From Hygrophila difformis (Eukaryota; Streptophyta; Magnoliopsida; Lamiales; Acanthaceae): a DNA stretch of 64,000 bases. The notes below the pieces were generated by a model, which made no database searches, was not told where the DNA came from, and was given only the letters and a program-made list of their open reading frames with translations. The DNA lies in assembly GCA_030278955.1 (NCBI GenBank), contig JAOANR010000004.1, positions 19,223,096-19,287,095 of the forward strand, written 5' to 3'. The position numbers were made by a program, and so were the translations under genes. Below, piece by piece: positions 33,532 through 45,617 of this stretch (position 1 is its first letter; each line of letters opens with the position of its first letter).

Positions 33532-36143
33532 TGTAACACCCCGGTTTTTGGTCACCCAGGTCGGGATGTCACCGCCACACCTCCCTAGCAAGACACGGTT
33601 TCTCCGAGCTTACTAAAGAGATGCAAGGCTATGGTTTTTCAGAATTTAAAATATTCAAACAGCCCATTCATATATAATTTAAAAATAATACATCAAAGTT
33701 GCAGCGGAAAATAATATTTACATAAGTATAATGCAGCGGAATTTAAATATAGGGCCAACATGGCCTAATCACGGGTTAAACAGGCCCGTTCATGCAAGAT
33801 CTAGTCTAATATAAAAAAAAAATTCAAAATAATATATCATCCCAAGCTTCCCGTGTATGCATATGACGATGCATAATTCTCAACTCTGGAAGAAAAAGAA
33901 ATAAAAATGGTTTGGTCAGCACTACGTGCTGAGTAAGTTAACACGTACAAGATTATGAGGTTTCAAAGCCTTTATTTAAATTTAATGAAAACATGTGCAT
34001 AATTTAAACAATTCATGTAATCGCATAATTTAGAAGACATGGATTCATAAGATCATCAATATAGCTTGCAACGTAATTAAATAAGTTGCCATAAATTTAA
34101 AAACACAAATTATCAAGGACTTAATTGGATTCCCTTATCGATGTCTCGTTTCGATTCTTTTAGAGATCACCACCGCTAGGGCTCTTATGTCCGCCAGCCT
34201 TACGCCTGGGCTCTTATGTCCACATGTATCATGGTCGATCTTTTAATTAGAGTTAATCCGTCCGCTAGTCATACGATCAGTGTTTCGCTAGGGCTCTTAC
34301 GTCAACCTAGACATACACTTGGGCTTTTAATCTTCTCGTTTCGTGTATCGTATTTCAAAGTATTTCTATCCGTTTCAACCTCAAACGCTAATTTCACCGT
34401 TTCCACAAGATATCAAAATTTGACTCGGTCAACCACAGTTTACTCTAAAATTCGTCTAAAATCAGATTTAATTTCAAAAATTCCGAAATTTCACGACTGA
34501 CTCCAAAACGTTGAGATCTACAATTTTTGTGTTTTAACTTTTTCAATCCGAGATACCGAAACAGGTCAACAACGTCAATTTTCGTCAGATCAAAAATCTG
34601 TCCGCGTTTTCACACAGCAGTTTAAACGTTTCGAGATCTACCATAGCAAATGAACTCTAAATTTGATGAAATTTTACAGAGATCATCTTAAGACAATTAT
34701 CTATAGCTTTCATGTTCGGCTAAAGATCTAATTCGGCCTAGAACCCTAGTCAAAAACGCCAGCAAGTTCGAATCTATGTTCTGTCCAGTTTTCAAGATCC
34801 GATTTTAAACCAGTTCGGTTTGGGGTGGATTGGATTTCATATATCAAATCATCACGAAAAATTCTGAAATTTTACGGAGGTATTCATAACGTATAGATCT
34901 ACAACTCTTATGTTCAACGCCAAGTCTAGATCGGTCTAGATCTAAGGTAGAAATCACCAACAAGTTCGAATAAAGAATCCATCTTTGTTTCAAGATCTAA
35001 ATCTAAAGCAGGCTTGTTTACGATCGTTTTCGGATACCGAAACACGATGAAAAATTATGAAATTTTTACAAGAGCTAGATCAGTGTCTTAGGAATGTTTT
35101 TCGTGTTTTAAGTTTTCTTGTTTGAACGTTTTAAGGGGTCCGAATAAATTCAATAAAAGCGCTGCGCCGGTGTAGACAGGTTTTAGGTAGGGTTCCATTA
35201 GATCTATATGTTCGAATCTTTTAACAACCCAAAACCAAAGTAAGTGTTAACTTACAGATTGTTGAGCGTCCGGGATCTTCGATTCGGAGGCGTGGCTTCC
35301 AGTCCTCCGTTTATCCTCTCCGTTTGTCGGGTTCTTCGCTCTCGATCCGGATCAGGGGTTTGGAATAGAAAAAGATCGAATTTAGGATTCGTTTTCGAAT
35401 CACATATGGAAAAGAATGGATCAAGGCTTACCACAGCGACGGGGGTCTCCGAAATTCGTCCAAGGTTCAGTCTTTGGATGCCCTCGTGCCTCCGACGACT
35501 CCGGGATTAGGGTTTGATGTGTATAGAGAGATTTCGTAGGATTTCGTCAAGAGTTTGGGGCTTCCAAGAGGGTTTATTTATAGATAAATAAGACCTAGGG
35601 CGTCCAAGATCTGACCCTAAGAGTCTAGAGTCGAAGATGTTCAACCGAAAGTCGAAAAATCCGGAATCGGGCGAGAAAATCGCGGAACGGCCGTCTCTGC
35701 CATGTGGCGCGCTCTTGGCGCGGGAAACCCTTAAAAACCGCACGGACACCGCGCCATCCTGGCCTGGACTTCGGTCTGGGTCGGGTCGTGCGATCCGTCG
35801 GGTCTTTCCTCCTCTCTTTCGGACTTCTATCCCTCTATGTTCCCGGATTTGGGTTCCCGGGGTATCTTCGGGCTCCGATTTCCTATCTTAATTTTATTCA
35901 GACCTAAATTTATATTTGGACTCGAGTTATTGAGTCTATCGGTGTCGGGTCCCCGTGTAACCATTTATTCAATTAAATTGCCTTCGGAGTCCCGGGTTTT
36001 CGGAACTTTGATTCCTCTTTAATTTAAATTTCATTTCTCATCTTTTATGATTCTTTATCCCTTTATCATGTTTATTATATTTATCTATTTATTTATTTTA
36101 TTTATTGTATTTATTTTATGTTGGAAAATTCTCGGGTATTACA
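33532..36143 (-). repeat. 5' LTR, copy C (2612 bp)
   Basis: This is the promoter-side LTR in element orientation. It is near-identical to 28719-31373 apart from one deletion of about 60 bases near 34325 and scattered substitutions. Candidate intron signals on the minus strand are GTAAGC at 35426-35431 and TTTCTTCCAG ending at 33886. Confidence 0.92.
35574..35582 (-). promoter_or_regulatory. TATA-like box in the 5' LTR of copy C
   Basis: TATAAATAA on the minus strand, about 145 bases upstream of the GTAAGC donor-like site. The same box stands in the corresponding place in the LTRs of E and G. Confidence 0.6.
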
Positions 36144-36868
36144 TTTTTTGACAATGTTCCGAGCACACTTGGTTTGGCTGAGAAATATGTCATCTTTCTT
36201 TTGAGCTACCTGCAAACCAAGAAAATAAGTTAGTTCCCCAACCATACTCATTTCAAACTCCTTACCCATTATTTCGATGAACTTGTCCTTGAGAAAATGA
36301 TGGGTTGATCCGAAGACTATGTCGTCTACATAGACTTGGGCAATCAAAATTCCTTTGCTTTCTCTTTTTATGAATAATGTCTTGTCAAGACTTCCTCTTC
36401 CGAATCCATGTTCAAGTAAGTACTTCGAGAGCCTCTCGTACCAAGCTCTAGGAGCTTGTTTCAGCCCGTATAGTGCTTTATTGAGCTTGTAGGCATGATG
36501 TGGGTGATGAGGATCTTCAAAACCTTTGGGCTGCTCTATATACACTTCCTCCTTCAGCCACCCATTGAGGAACACACTCTTGACATCCATTTGATAAAGT
36601 TTGAACCCTAGGGAACGTGCCATGGATAACAATAGTCGAACTGCTTCAAGTCTGGCTACGGGAGCAAATGTTTCACTGAAATCCACCCCTTCGACCTGAG
36701 TGTATCCTTGAGCAACTAGTCATGCCTTGTTTTGTGTGATATTCCCTTTTTCATCACTTTTGTTGCGAAAGATTCACTTGGTACCAATTATATTTGTGTC
36801 TTTAGGTCTTTCAACAAGCGTCCATACTTCATTCCTTTTGAACTGAAGTAATTCATCTTGCATGGCAT
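36144..36868 (-). pseudogene. pol: Copia reverse transcriptase segment of the Sirevirus
   Basis: Contains [51 protein letters not shown] and [12 protein letters not shown], where YVDD is the catalytic motif. One in-frame TGA stands upstream near 36720 where relatives have Arg (NKA-stop-LVAQGY). It looks like a CGA-to-TGA change, as expected after cytosine methylation. The reading breaks at the LTR of copy C right after [12 protein letters not shown], and continues beyond it at 28718. Confidence 0.9.
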
Positions 36869-38316
36869 TTATCCAATGTTCATCCTGGAGAGCTTCTTCC
36901 ACATTGGATGGTTCAACCTTAGACGTGTAGCAGTGTAGCCCAGCCAGTTCTTTAAAATCGATTTTCTTCCCCCGGTTTTCCTTTTCTCATTGACATCACC
37001 AATTATATCATCAGGATCATGATGTTTGTGAATGTGTCTGTTGAGATCTTTCTGTTGTTCTGGATCTTGTAGTAAGGTGTCCCGACCAGGTGTTTGGACC
37101 GCTTCGGTGGACTCGACTCCAGTAGTAGTTCGTTCTGCATTAGACTGTTCTGAATTCTGACTTTTTGAAGATACCGAGGGATCTTCATCCTCCTTGAGTT
37201 GTGACGGATCTTTGCTTGAGACATCTTCTATGGCAACATTTGTGGATTCAAGAACTTTCTTGGTCTTGGGAATATATATTCTGTATGCTCTACTTGTGTT
37301 AGAGTATTCCACAAATATTCCTTCATGGCGCTTTTCTTGAAATTTTCCCACGTATTCCCTGTCATTTAGGACTAAACATTTGCTGCCAAAAATATGAAAG
37401 TAAGTAATTGATGTCTTTTTACCGTTCCATATCTCATATGGAGTCATGAGGGAGTTAGGTCTCAAGTAGATACGATTTATGGTGTAGCATGCAGTGTTGA
37501 TTGCTTCAGCCCACAAGAATTCAACAACATTTTTTGAGTTGAGCATCACCCTTGACATTTCTTGCAGAGTTCGATTTCTTCTTTCCACAACTCCATTTAG
37601 TTGGGGAGTCTTTGGTGCGGAGTATTCATGCTTGATTCCATGAGCTGTACAGTATTCTTCAGAAGACCCATTTTCAAATTCACGTCCATGATCACTTCGA
37701 ATGCCTTTTACCTTGGTGTCTCTTTCAGTCATGAGTCGATTGCACAACTTTTCGAAGGCTTTGAATGCATCACCTTTTTGCCATAGGAAATCAACCCAAG
37801 TATATCTAGAATAATCGTCAATACACACAAAAACATACTCCCTCCGTCCCACTTAACTTGTCTTGTTTGACTTCTGCACACAATCCAATGCACGTTTTCA
37901 ATCATTAATATCTTAAAATATGTATAATGAAAAATTAGGTAAAACACATATTGTAAAACTACATGATGATACGATTCTAACAAGACCCAAATCGATTATT
38001 TTTTTCAAATATATACTTGCAATAATATTGAGTCAAAGTTAAACAATGAACAGTGTAAAAAAGTCAAACAGGACAAGATTGGTGAGACGGAGGGAGTATT
38101 TTTTACCTCCCAAACTTTCAACCTCAGTGGGACCAAAAAGATCCATGTGTAGTAGATCAAGACATTTTGTTGATCCAAAGTGTTCAGACTGCTTGTGTGA
38201 ACTCCTGTGCTGCTTGTTTTTGGCACCTTCATCACAGAATTCAATGTTGGCATTCCTGAAGAGAGGAAGACCTTTCACAGCTTCTGTCCTACTTAGTCTG
38301 ATTAAATCTTTGAAGT
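36869..38316 (-). pseudogene. pol: Copia integrase of the Sirevirus, split by a MITE
   Basis: The pre-integrase zinc region with LLHMDLFGPTEVESLGGKKY (38100-38278) leads into the core. After the MITE come FVCIDDYSRYTWVDFL, GIRSDHGREFEN and PQLNGVVERRNRTLQEM. These supply the Asp, Asp and Glu of the catalytic triad. The C-terminal part has FGSKCLVLNDRE and a variable acidic/Ser-rich region. The MITE falls between GGKKY and YVF and shifts the frame. Another frame break lies near 38300. Not functional as it stands. Confidence 0.9.
37838..38096. mobile_element. Stowaway-like MITE (259 bp)
   Basis: Terminal inverted repeats begin CTCCCTCCGTCCC at the left and the complement of GACGGAGGGAG at the right. 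They extend about 34 bases with a few mismatches. TA dinucleotides flank both ends (37836-37837 and 38097-38098). There is no coding capacity. CTCCCTCCGTNNC plus a TA duplication is the Stowaway/Tc1-mariner signature. Confidence 0.93.
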
Positions 38317-39093
38317 TCAGATGCCCAAGCTTTTCATGCCATAGTCACCTGCAACTGAACCAAAATTGCAAGTTTGAACAAGTTGATAACAATTATTTTT
38401 AGAGCGCAAACCTCTCATAACACATTCTTGATTCATGTTGAGCACTTGACAATCTTTCTTGGTGAACTGCACTATTAGGTCTTCGTCACATAGTTGACTG
38501 ATGCTGATCAAGTTGGATTGAATTCCATCAACAAAGAACACTGAAGTTAGTTCTCGAGAGCCGCTGTTTTCAATGATCCCTTGTCCTACTAAAGCAACCT
38601 TTTTGCCACCTCCAAATACTACAAATCCACCGTCGATTTCTTTGTAGTGTTTGAGCAAATTCTTTTCTCGAGTCATGTGTTTTGAGCACCCACTGTCAAA
38701 ATACCATATTATGTCTTTGGTTTTCTTCTTGTAAGACAGGAAGGCGACATGGCATCTATTTTGAGCTTTAGGAACCCATTCACGTTTGATGGAGATTAGC
38801 TCCATCTTAATCTTGTCATTTGGCCAGACAATGCGTCTCCCTTGTTGTAAATCCTTGACTATGATTCCACAATTCTTGGTTTTGTGACCTTCGAGTTTGC
38901 AGTAATCATATCTGAGAGGAATGGGGGAAGGTGGTCTTCTTGTCCATTTGTTCCTTCTTGTATGGTGACAGGACTTCTTGACAGCTTGATGGTCACCTAG
39001 CATTCCTCCGGATACAAACTTGCTTTTACTCTCCCTTTTTGAGGTAGAAGCTTGATAACCTAGGTCTTGTTTGTTTCCACTGGATCTTCCCAT
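38317..39093 (-). pseudogene. pol: Copia protease region of the Sirevirus
   Basis: A 258-residue open segment. It carries a degenerate second knuckle (YCKLEGHKTKNC, first Cys lost) and the aspartic protease motif IIWYFDSGCSKHMT. FVVFGGGKKVALVGQG, SVFFVDGIQSNLISISQLCD and a link to the pre-integrase region follow. It is part of the gag-pol polyprotein; the separate start is only an ORF artefact. The frame is lost near 38317 and upstream near 39093. Confidence 0.85.
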
Positions 39094-40657
39094 GGCTATG
39101 ACATCATCCAGCTTGGCTTTCCCTTAGTTTAATGCCACAAGAGTTCATTCGGCTTTGGCAAGCTTTTCTTGTACTTCAGTTAGTTCAGTGTGAAGAGCGT
39201 CTTTTTGACCATGCATACTAGCATACCATAGTCTGTAGTCATTCTTCTCTAATTCAAGATCATCATTGTCTTTCTGAAGTTCTGCATTTTTCTCAAGTAG
39301 TTCATCAACCTGCTCGGACAGTGCCTTTAGTTTCTCTTCAAGTTCTTGATTTTGATTTCAAGATTCTTAATGTGCTTCTTCAAGCTTCCATTCTCAACTT
39401 CAAGTTCTACTGACTCAGCCATCAATATCTCCAACTTTTCGAACGTTTCTTCATAGATATTATTGAGTTTGCTAATGCTCTCTTCCTGTTCCCTGTTGGC
39501 AAAAGAGTGCACCATGTTAGATGAAACCATATTGACAGAGTTGGTGAATATACCTGGATCCAGTTCATCATCACTGTCTGAATCCCAAGTTCCGACAAAT
39601 GCTACTCCATAGTCTGGATCATTATCACTGGATTCCTTTTCATCCTCGGAGTCACTGAATGTTGCTTGATATGATTTATTTGACTCCTTTGGACGAAGAT
39701 TGGCACAGTCCTTTTTGATATGGCCTCTTCCCCCACACTCAAAGCAAATGATCTCTTTGTCATCCTCAGATCTAAATTGTTTAGATCTATTTCAGTCAAA
39801 TGACTTGGAGTCTTTTGAAGTGGGTTTGGAGCTTGATGAACAGGCATCCTTCTTCATGGATGAGTTGAATCTGGTTCTCCGGTTCTTTAGGATTTGATTC
39901 AGCCTTTTGGACAACATGGCAAGTTCTTCCTCATCACTATAGTCTCCAATGTCTTCCGGGAAAGTGTCATCCATGTCCTTGGTGGCAGACTTGAAAGCCA
40001 CTGGTTTGCTCTTGCCCCTAGGACAGTGATCCATTTCGCAAGATTGTAAGATACCCATTAACTCATCTACCTGTAATTTGTCAAAGTCTATATATAATTC
40101 AAGTGCAACCACTTTTGCGTTGAACCTTTCTGGAAGCGTCCCGATGATTTTACCTACAATGTCCTGTTGAGAGTACTCTTTGCCAAGCTGAAGAGCTTGG
40201 TTAGTTAGATCACGAATGCGACCAATATATTGGCCGACTGATTCATTATCATCCATGTCAATTCTATGAAATTGAGCATCAAGTGTTATGATTCTGGATT
40301 TCTTTACCGGTGCCATACCCTCGTAGTTATTGGCTAGAGTAGTCCAGACGTCATATGCAATCTTGCATCCTGCAATAAGCCGGTATTGATCCTTTGTAAG
40401 GGCATTGTGAATAGCATTCAGTGCTTTGGAATTTTTTGATACAGCAAGCCTCTCTGTTACAGTCCATTCACTCCTTGGCTTTGGGGTTTTCACACCATCT
40501 TTTTCATCAACTGGAGGATGGTATTAAGTCTCTACTGCATCCTATGCTCCTTCATCTAGTTCGATGAGAAATGCCTCTATTTGATCTTTCCAGTAGGCAT
40601 AGTTTGATCCATCGAGCAAGGGGGTCTGGTTACTGAACCACCTTGGCTATCCATCAT
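39094..40657 (-). pseudogene. gag: Copia gag of the Sirevirus, frameshifted
   Basis: Starts at MMDSQGGSVTRPP (40657), typical of this gag type. The first 50 codons are broken by stops and shifts. A long open segment (40493-39792) holds ALNAIHNALTKDQYRLIAGC, VWTTLANNYEG and IGRIRDLTNQALQLGKEY, the UBN2/DUF4219-type copia gag fold. The zinc knuckle CFECGGRGHIKKDC lies near 39708-39749 in another frame. A long charged coiled coil follows to about 39150, as in Sirevirus gag proteins. Confidence 0.85.
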
Positions 40658-40687
40658 GTTTATCTGGATCTCGCTGAAGAGCGTGTG

Positions 40688-40699
40688 GCTCTGATACCA
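40688..40699 (-). promoter_or_regulatory. Primer-binding site of the Sirevirus
   Basis: TGGTATCAGAGC on the minus strand, two bases after the LTR end ACCTAACA. A perfect iMet match. Confidence 0.9.
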
Positions 40700-40701
40700 A
40701 T

Positions 40702-41615
40702 TGTTAGGTCCGTTTGCGTGGATAACTAGTATACTAGTCCTGCAAACTAGTTCAAACACCTTTCGTGGGCTCATTAATCCGTTTAATAATAATGTGCAGT
40801 GGAATAAATGTAAACTGAAAAGTAAACGAACTCAAGGATTTGTTGACCCAGTTCGGCACAAGCCTACATCTGGGGGATACCAATCCAGGAGGTTCCACTA
40901 CCTGTTCAATTTGATCCACGATCCAAACAATAGCGAAATAGTTTGTCCAACTCTAATCTCCAAGCAGTTGAATTGTCGAACCAAAACACTCCCTTGTTTT
41001 TGTGAAGATCTTTCCGACCTTACTTCAATTCCTTGAAGGCTCCCCCTTCAAGTCACCCTTGGTCGAAACCTGTTGACAAACCCTCCTTCAATAGTTGTTG
41101 TGTTTTAAGCTCGTGTATTGACGACTCCTTGGGATCCTTGACTGAATTTGTCGACTTCAATCAAGATCGCAGTAGCACAATATTGACCCAATCACCCAGG
41201 GTTGTGTTGGTCGAATCACTTCCTTCAAGATGATAAAATCACGAACACTGGAAGGAAGTATTTCTCACTCGTCAAAATACTTCAATGGCTCAAGGGAGAA
41301 GAGAATAATCAAGTCGTACACAATCATTCCTCAGCCGACGTATTTGAAGTGAGTCAAGCCTCTATTCTAAGGTAAGATATTGTTAACATAATTCTTCCTT
41401 CCTTAGAATGGAGTTGCCCGGAATAGAAGATCTTAGTTGCCATCCGCCTTGAACACGATCCGGGCAAGAGATCCGCTGACCGTTGAAGATGATTATGTTG
41501 TAGATTCGCCAGCTTCTCCTTCTTTAAATAGTTTGTCAAATAAAGTAGTGATTGGTCCAACAAAGTAGTTCAGACATCGGTTGTGAACACATTTGCTCAA
41601 AACTGGTTCACAACA
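40702..41615 (-). repeat. 5' LTR of the Sirevirus (outer end inferred)
   Basis: The inner end is clear (plus strand TGTTAGGTCC at 40702). The outer end is placed at CAACA, 41611-41615, giving a minus-strand start TGTTGTGAACC and a length of 914 bp. The mate LTR is missing, so this edge is uncertain. A TATTTAAA box lies at 41523-41530 on the minus strand. Confidence 0.6.
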
Positions 41616-41877
41616 GAATTGAAGGCAGCTATTACCAGAAATTTGTAAAAATGGCCTCTAACTCACATATCATATTATCTGGTCTCACAGAATTCATTGT
41701 TATTATCTCTTGAAAGGTAGGAATGAGCGGAGCATCCCCAATGACTGTTCCTAGAGTTCGAGGAAATTACTGAATTTGAGGACACTATGAGACCTTTGCA
41801 CTTAACCAAGCTACACTCTTAATAATATTCATTAGATTGGCTATACGAGGAAATCATTTTTTTTCGAGAAATCATAG

Positions 41878-42801
41878 CAGTGGCGGATCTAGAATTTTTT
41901 ATTCGGTGGGTCGAATATTGTGAAGAGTACCTTAGCATCGTGTATTCAATCAAAACTTTGTTACATTTTTTGTCACTTTTAACAGTCGAGGATTTAGAAA
42001 ATCAAGAAACTCTATGTAGAGTTGGTTGATTTTGTATACTTACATAATCCATTGATGGAGTCTTGAAATCAGTAGACTATTCAATACCTAAAGTTTTTTT
42101 AAAATTTTTTTAAAATTTGTATTAAATACCATTTGTAAAGATTTTTTTAAAACACGGATTGAATACCTTGAGAGTAAAAAAAAAAATAAAATCCACATTG
42201 AAAACACTAAAATGTTAATAAGGTTGTGAATCTTTTAAAGTATATATACCCATATATCTTATGTTATTTTGTCTTATATATACACATATTTATAATATGA
42301 AAAGATAACAATCAATATAGTATTTATCTCCAACACCCAAATTACTCAATACTTGTCCTAAAATAATGATCTATTTCTCATTGTATGCGAAAAACTGCTT
42401 TGGGAGAGACGTTCGTAATTGCCCTTGCAAATCCTCGAGGGATTGGTCTTGGGTCTAACGTGGCCTGGGGATACTCGATTTCACCAGAAAAATATTAGCA
42501 CTAATATATAACTATTTTTTTTTTTTGGAGACTTACCTTAGTGCACTATCCATTTTTTGGGATGGGGACGTACCACGTGGTTAAGTCTCCCGACACCCAA
42601 CCTATAGGTTGAGGGTCGATTCCCCATTCAACCCTCTATCCCTCCCCTTTATCCTTTTGTAATTTGCATGGCATGGGCTTTCACAACTCTTTTCTAGCCT
42701 GTATAGGCTGTTCAGAAAAGGAAAAAAAATATTTTTATTTTTTTGGTGGGTCAATTGATGGGTCAATTGACCCACCTTGCACAAGAGTGGATCCGCTAAT
42801 G
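41878..42801. mobile_element. hAT-type non-autonomous element (924 bp)
   Basis: Begins CAGTGGCGGATCTAGA and ends with the complement of CATTAGCGGATCCAC, imperfect inverted termini. It is flanked by the 8-bp duplication AATCATAG (41870-41877 and 42802-42809). Eight-base duplications and CA(G)...G termini mark hAT elements. No transposase ORF is present. Its right duplication lies 6 bp before the copia LTR. Confidence 0.8.
42552..42735 (+). mobile_element. Possible tRNA-derived SINE inside the hAT element
   Basis: CACGTGGTTAAGTCTCCCG and GGGTCGATTCCCC resemble RNA polymerase III box A and box B about 45 bases apart. A pyrimidine-rich body and an A-rich end follow near 42718-42730. No target duplication was confirmed, so this is weak. 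Confidence 0.3.
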
Positions 42802-42815
42802 AATCATAGCAAAAG

Positions 42816-42962
42816 TGTTGATATCCCATATCGGATAAGGTAAGATGTGGCCCTCTGACTACCTTATCTCATATATCTTATATGGTTGGGAGCAACTCTA
42901 CCTATCACCAATTGGTTTTAGGTGTGAGCCTCCATTCATGAATTTCAACATGGTATTAGAGC
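42816..42962 (+). repeat. Short copia LTR (135 bp) and primer site
   Basis: The LTR runs from TGTTGATATCCCATATCGG to AATTTCAACA (42816-42950). TGGTATTAGAGC at 42951-42962 is a one-mismatch iMet primer site abutting it. The TGTTGATATCCCA(C/T)ATCGG start is common in short plant copia LTRs. Confidence 0.85.
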
Positions 42963-43025
42963 AAACTCGATTATGAGACCTTGCAATCCTACCTTTGCCT
43001 TCGTAACTGCGCTTGGAATTAAAGC

Positions 43026-45617
43026 TGTAACACCCCGGTTTTTGGTCACCCAGGTCGGGATGTCACCGCCATACCTCCCTAGTAAGACACGGTTTCTCCA
43101 AGCTTACTAAAGAGATGCAAGGCTAGGTATTGCAGTGTTTAAAATATTTAAAACAATTAAAATAGCCCATACAATATAAATTCAAAATAAATATTATAAT
43201 GTAGCGGAATAATAATATCTAAGTATAAATATTGCAGCGGAAAATGTAAATAGGGCCAACATGGCCAAAACACAGGTTAAACAGGCCCGTGCATACTATA
43301 GTCTAATGCAAGAATTTAAAATATAAAGTTTCCCAAAAATTCCCCATGCATATACGTGCTCATGCTCATTTCACATATTCTGTAAGGAAAAATGAAAGAA
43401 ATGGTTTGGGTCAGCACAACTTGCTGAGTAAGTTAACACATACATGATCGTGGGGTTTCAAAGTCATTAATTAACATTTAAATAAAAGCATGATAAGAAT
43501 AGATCATGAATAACTTAATTTAATTAACTAACCAATTTGCATAACTAATTCACGGCACCAATTCATGACACATTTAGCATAACTTAAATAAAGGCCATAA
43601 ATAATTTAAATAAAGCATTTAATAATTTAAATGGACAACAAATAAATATTTTAACTATCCCCATTTCACCCAAGATTTAGTATTTCAAGTATTTCACGAT
43701 TGCATCGCAATCTCGTCAAGTTTAGCCAGTAGCCCGACGGCCGCAGCCGTATCTGCCATACCCAGTACCACTCCGGAGCCTCGGGAAACCCAAATTGATA
43801 TTTTCGAGAGTGTAGGCCATATATCTCATGCCGTTTTGGCAACATATCTCAAATTTCACGCGGGTCACCATCGTCCATAAAGGCACGAAGTGAATCGTTA
43901 GGAGGGCACCCTGCAGAGCACTCACCCCCTAATTTTAATTAATCAAGTTTGTAAGGGGATTTTCCAAAATTCTGATTTCATGTATTTATTTCAAAAGAGT
44001 TTTCTACTCGTTTAAACCTTAGAAGCTAATTTCACCGTTTCAACAAGATTTGACTTTGTCAAAACCACTGTTTACTCCAAAATTAACTAAAAATCAGTTT
44101 TAAGTGCAAAATTTCTGAAATTTGACCAGAGAATCCAAAACACCGAGACAAACAATTTTTGTGTTTTAAGTTTTTCGATCCGAGTTACGGAAATAAGTCA
44201 AAAACGTCAATCTTCATCAGGATAATAATCTGTCCAAATTTTCTACACAGCAGTTTCAAAATTTCGATATCTACCATAGCAAACTAACTTTAAATTTGAT
44301 GAAATTTTATACAGAGATACTTAAGACATATATCTTCAACTTTCATGTTCGACTAAAGTTCTGAATCGGTCTATATCTATTGTCAAAAACGTCTACAAAT
44401 TCGGACTAAAGTTCTGTCAAGATTTCGAGATCTAAATTTAGAACAGTTCGGTTTGGGGTCGATTTTTCAGATACAAATCTCAATGAAAAATTATGAAATT
44501 TTTACAGGAGATAGATCTATGTCTTAGGAACGTTTTTTGTGTTTTACTTTTTCTTGTTTGAACAGGTTTATGGGTTCGAAAAAATCGTGCAAAAATGATG
44601 CGCCATAGAGATCTTCGTGTTGACAGGTTTTAGGTTTCTTGATTAGATCGTTAAGTTAGGTGTATTTTAATTCGCCCAAAACCATAGTAAGTTCTAACTT
44701 ACTGATTTTTGGTCGTCCCGGCTCGTCGATTCGGAGGCGTGGCTTCCAGTCCACCGTTTATCTCCTCGGTTCGTCGGGTTCTTCGTTCTAGATCCGGTTC
44801 GGGGTGTAGAAAAGAAAAGGATGAAGTTAGGATTTGTTTTCGAATCAAGAATGGAAAGAGATCGGATCAGAACTTACCACAACATTAGAGGCCTTCCAAT
44901 TTTCGTCCAAGACAGTCCCTTTGCTCGGTCTCGTGCCTCCGACGACTCCGGAATTAGGGTTTATCGTGTGGAGAAATTTCGTACGGTTTGAAAAGTGTTC
45001 GGGGTTACTTGAGAGGGTTATTTATAGATGTGAAGGACTCAAAGGGCGTCCAAAGTCTGCCCTAGTAAGCCTTGAGCCGCAAGGTGAGCAACCGAAGTCG
45101 AAAAATCCGGATTCGGGCGAGAAAATCTCGCATTGTTTGTTACTGCCACATGGCGCGGGGTTGGCGCGCCGTTTTAAGGAACCCCGCGCGGCCACCGCCC
45201 GGTCTTCGCTTGGACTTCGGTCCGGGCGGGTCGTGCGATCCGTCGGGCATTTCCTCCTCTCTTTCGAACTTCTATCCCTCTATGTTCTCGGATTCTGATT
45301 TCCGGGCTATTTCCGGACTCCAATTTCCGATCTAAACTTTTACTCGGGTCTAGATTTAATATTGGCCTCGAATTCTCGAGTCCATTTGTGTCGGTTCCCC
45401 TGTACAATTTATTTGATTAAATTATCTTTGGCTTTACGGGTGTTGGAATTTTAATTCCTTCTTAAATTAAATTTCATTTCTCATTTCCTTATCTATGTAC
45501 TATGTTTATTTATTTCTTATAATTATTTATTGTTATTGATTTAGTTATTGTTTATTTATTTATTTATTTTGTTTACTTATTTAGTTATTTTATGTTGCAA
45601 AATTCTCGGGTATTACA
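43026..45617 (-). repeat. 3' LTR, copy E (2592 bp)
   Basis: On the plus strand it starts TGTAACACCCCGG and ends GGGTATTACA. It has TATAAATAA (minus) at 45018-45026, a GTAAGT donor-like site near 44872 and GC-rich arms GCGCGGGGTT/AACCCCGCGC at about 45154-45190. The module at 43722-43925 includes a 67-codon minus ORF shared with copy A. Confidence 0.92.

Larger units (their letters stand above)
28719..36143 (-). mobile_element. Copy C: complete gag-only chromovirus derivative (TR-GAG-like)
   Basis: Two LTRs (2655 and 2612 bp) in TGTAATACCCG...TGTTACA form when read on the minus strand. The target duplication is TTTTT (28714-28718 and 36144-36148, inside a T run). The right LTR lacks about 60 bases present in the left (near 29515-29575). 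The interior holds an intact gag, a duplicated primer site and the hairpin doublet. It splits the Sirevirus pol between RT and RNase H. Confidence 0.93.
25381..41615 (-). mobile_element. Sirevirus-type Ty1/copia element, decayed and 3'-truncated
   Basis: On the minus strand the order is LTR, iMet primer site, gag, protease, integrase, RT, RNase H, then a separate downstream ORF. Integrase before RT defines Ty1/copia. A further ORF after RNase H is the feature of the Sirevirus lineage. It is interrupted by a MITE (37838-38096) and by copy C (28719-36143). No 3' LTR is found; the sequence stops matching near 25381, where it meets the plus-strand block. Confidence 0.8.

Noticed and set aside
42552..42735. 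Functional tRNA gene
   Set aside because: The boxes are degenerate and no cloverleaf arms can be drawn.
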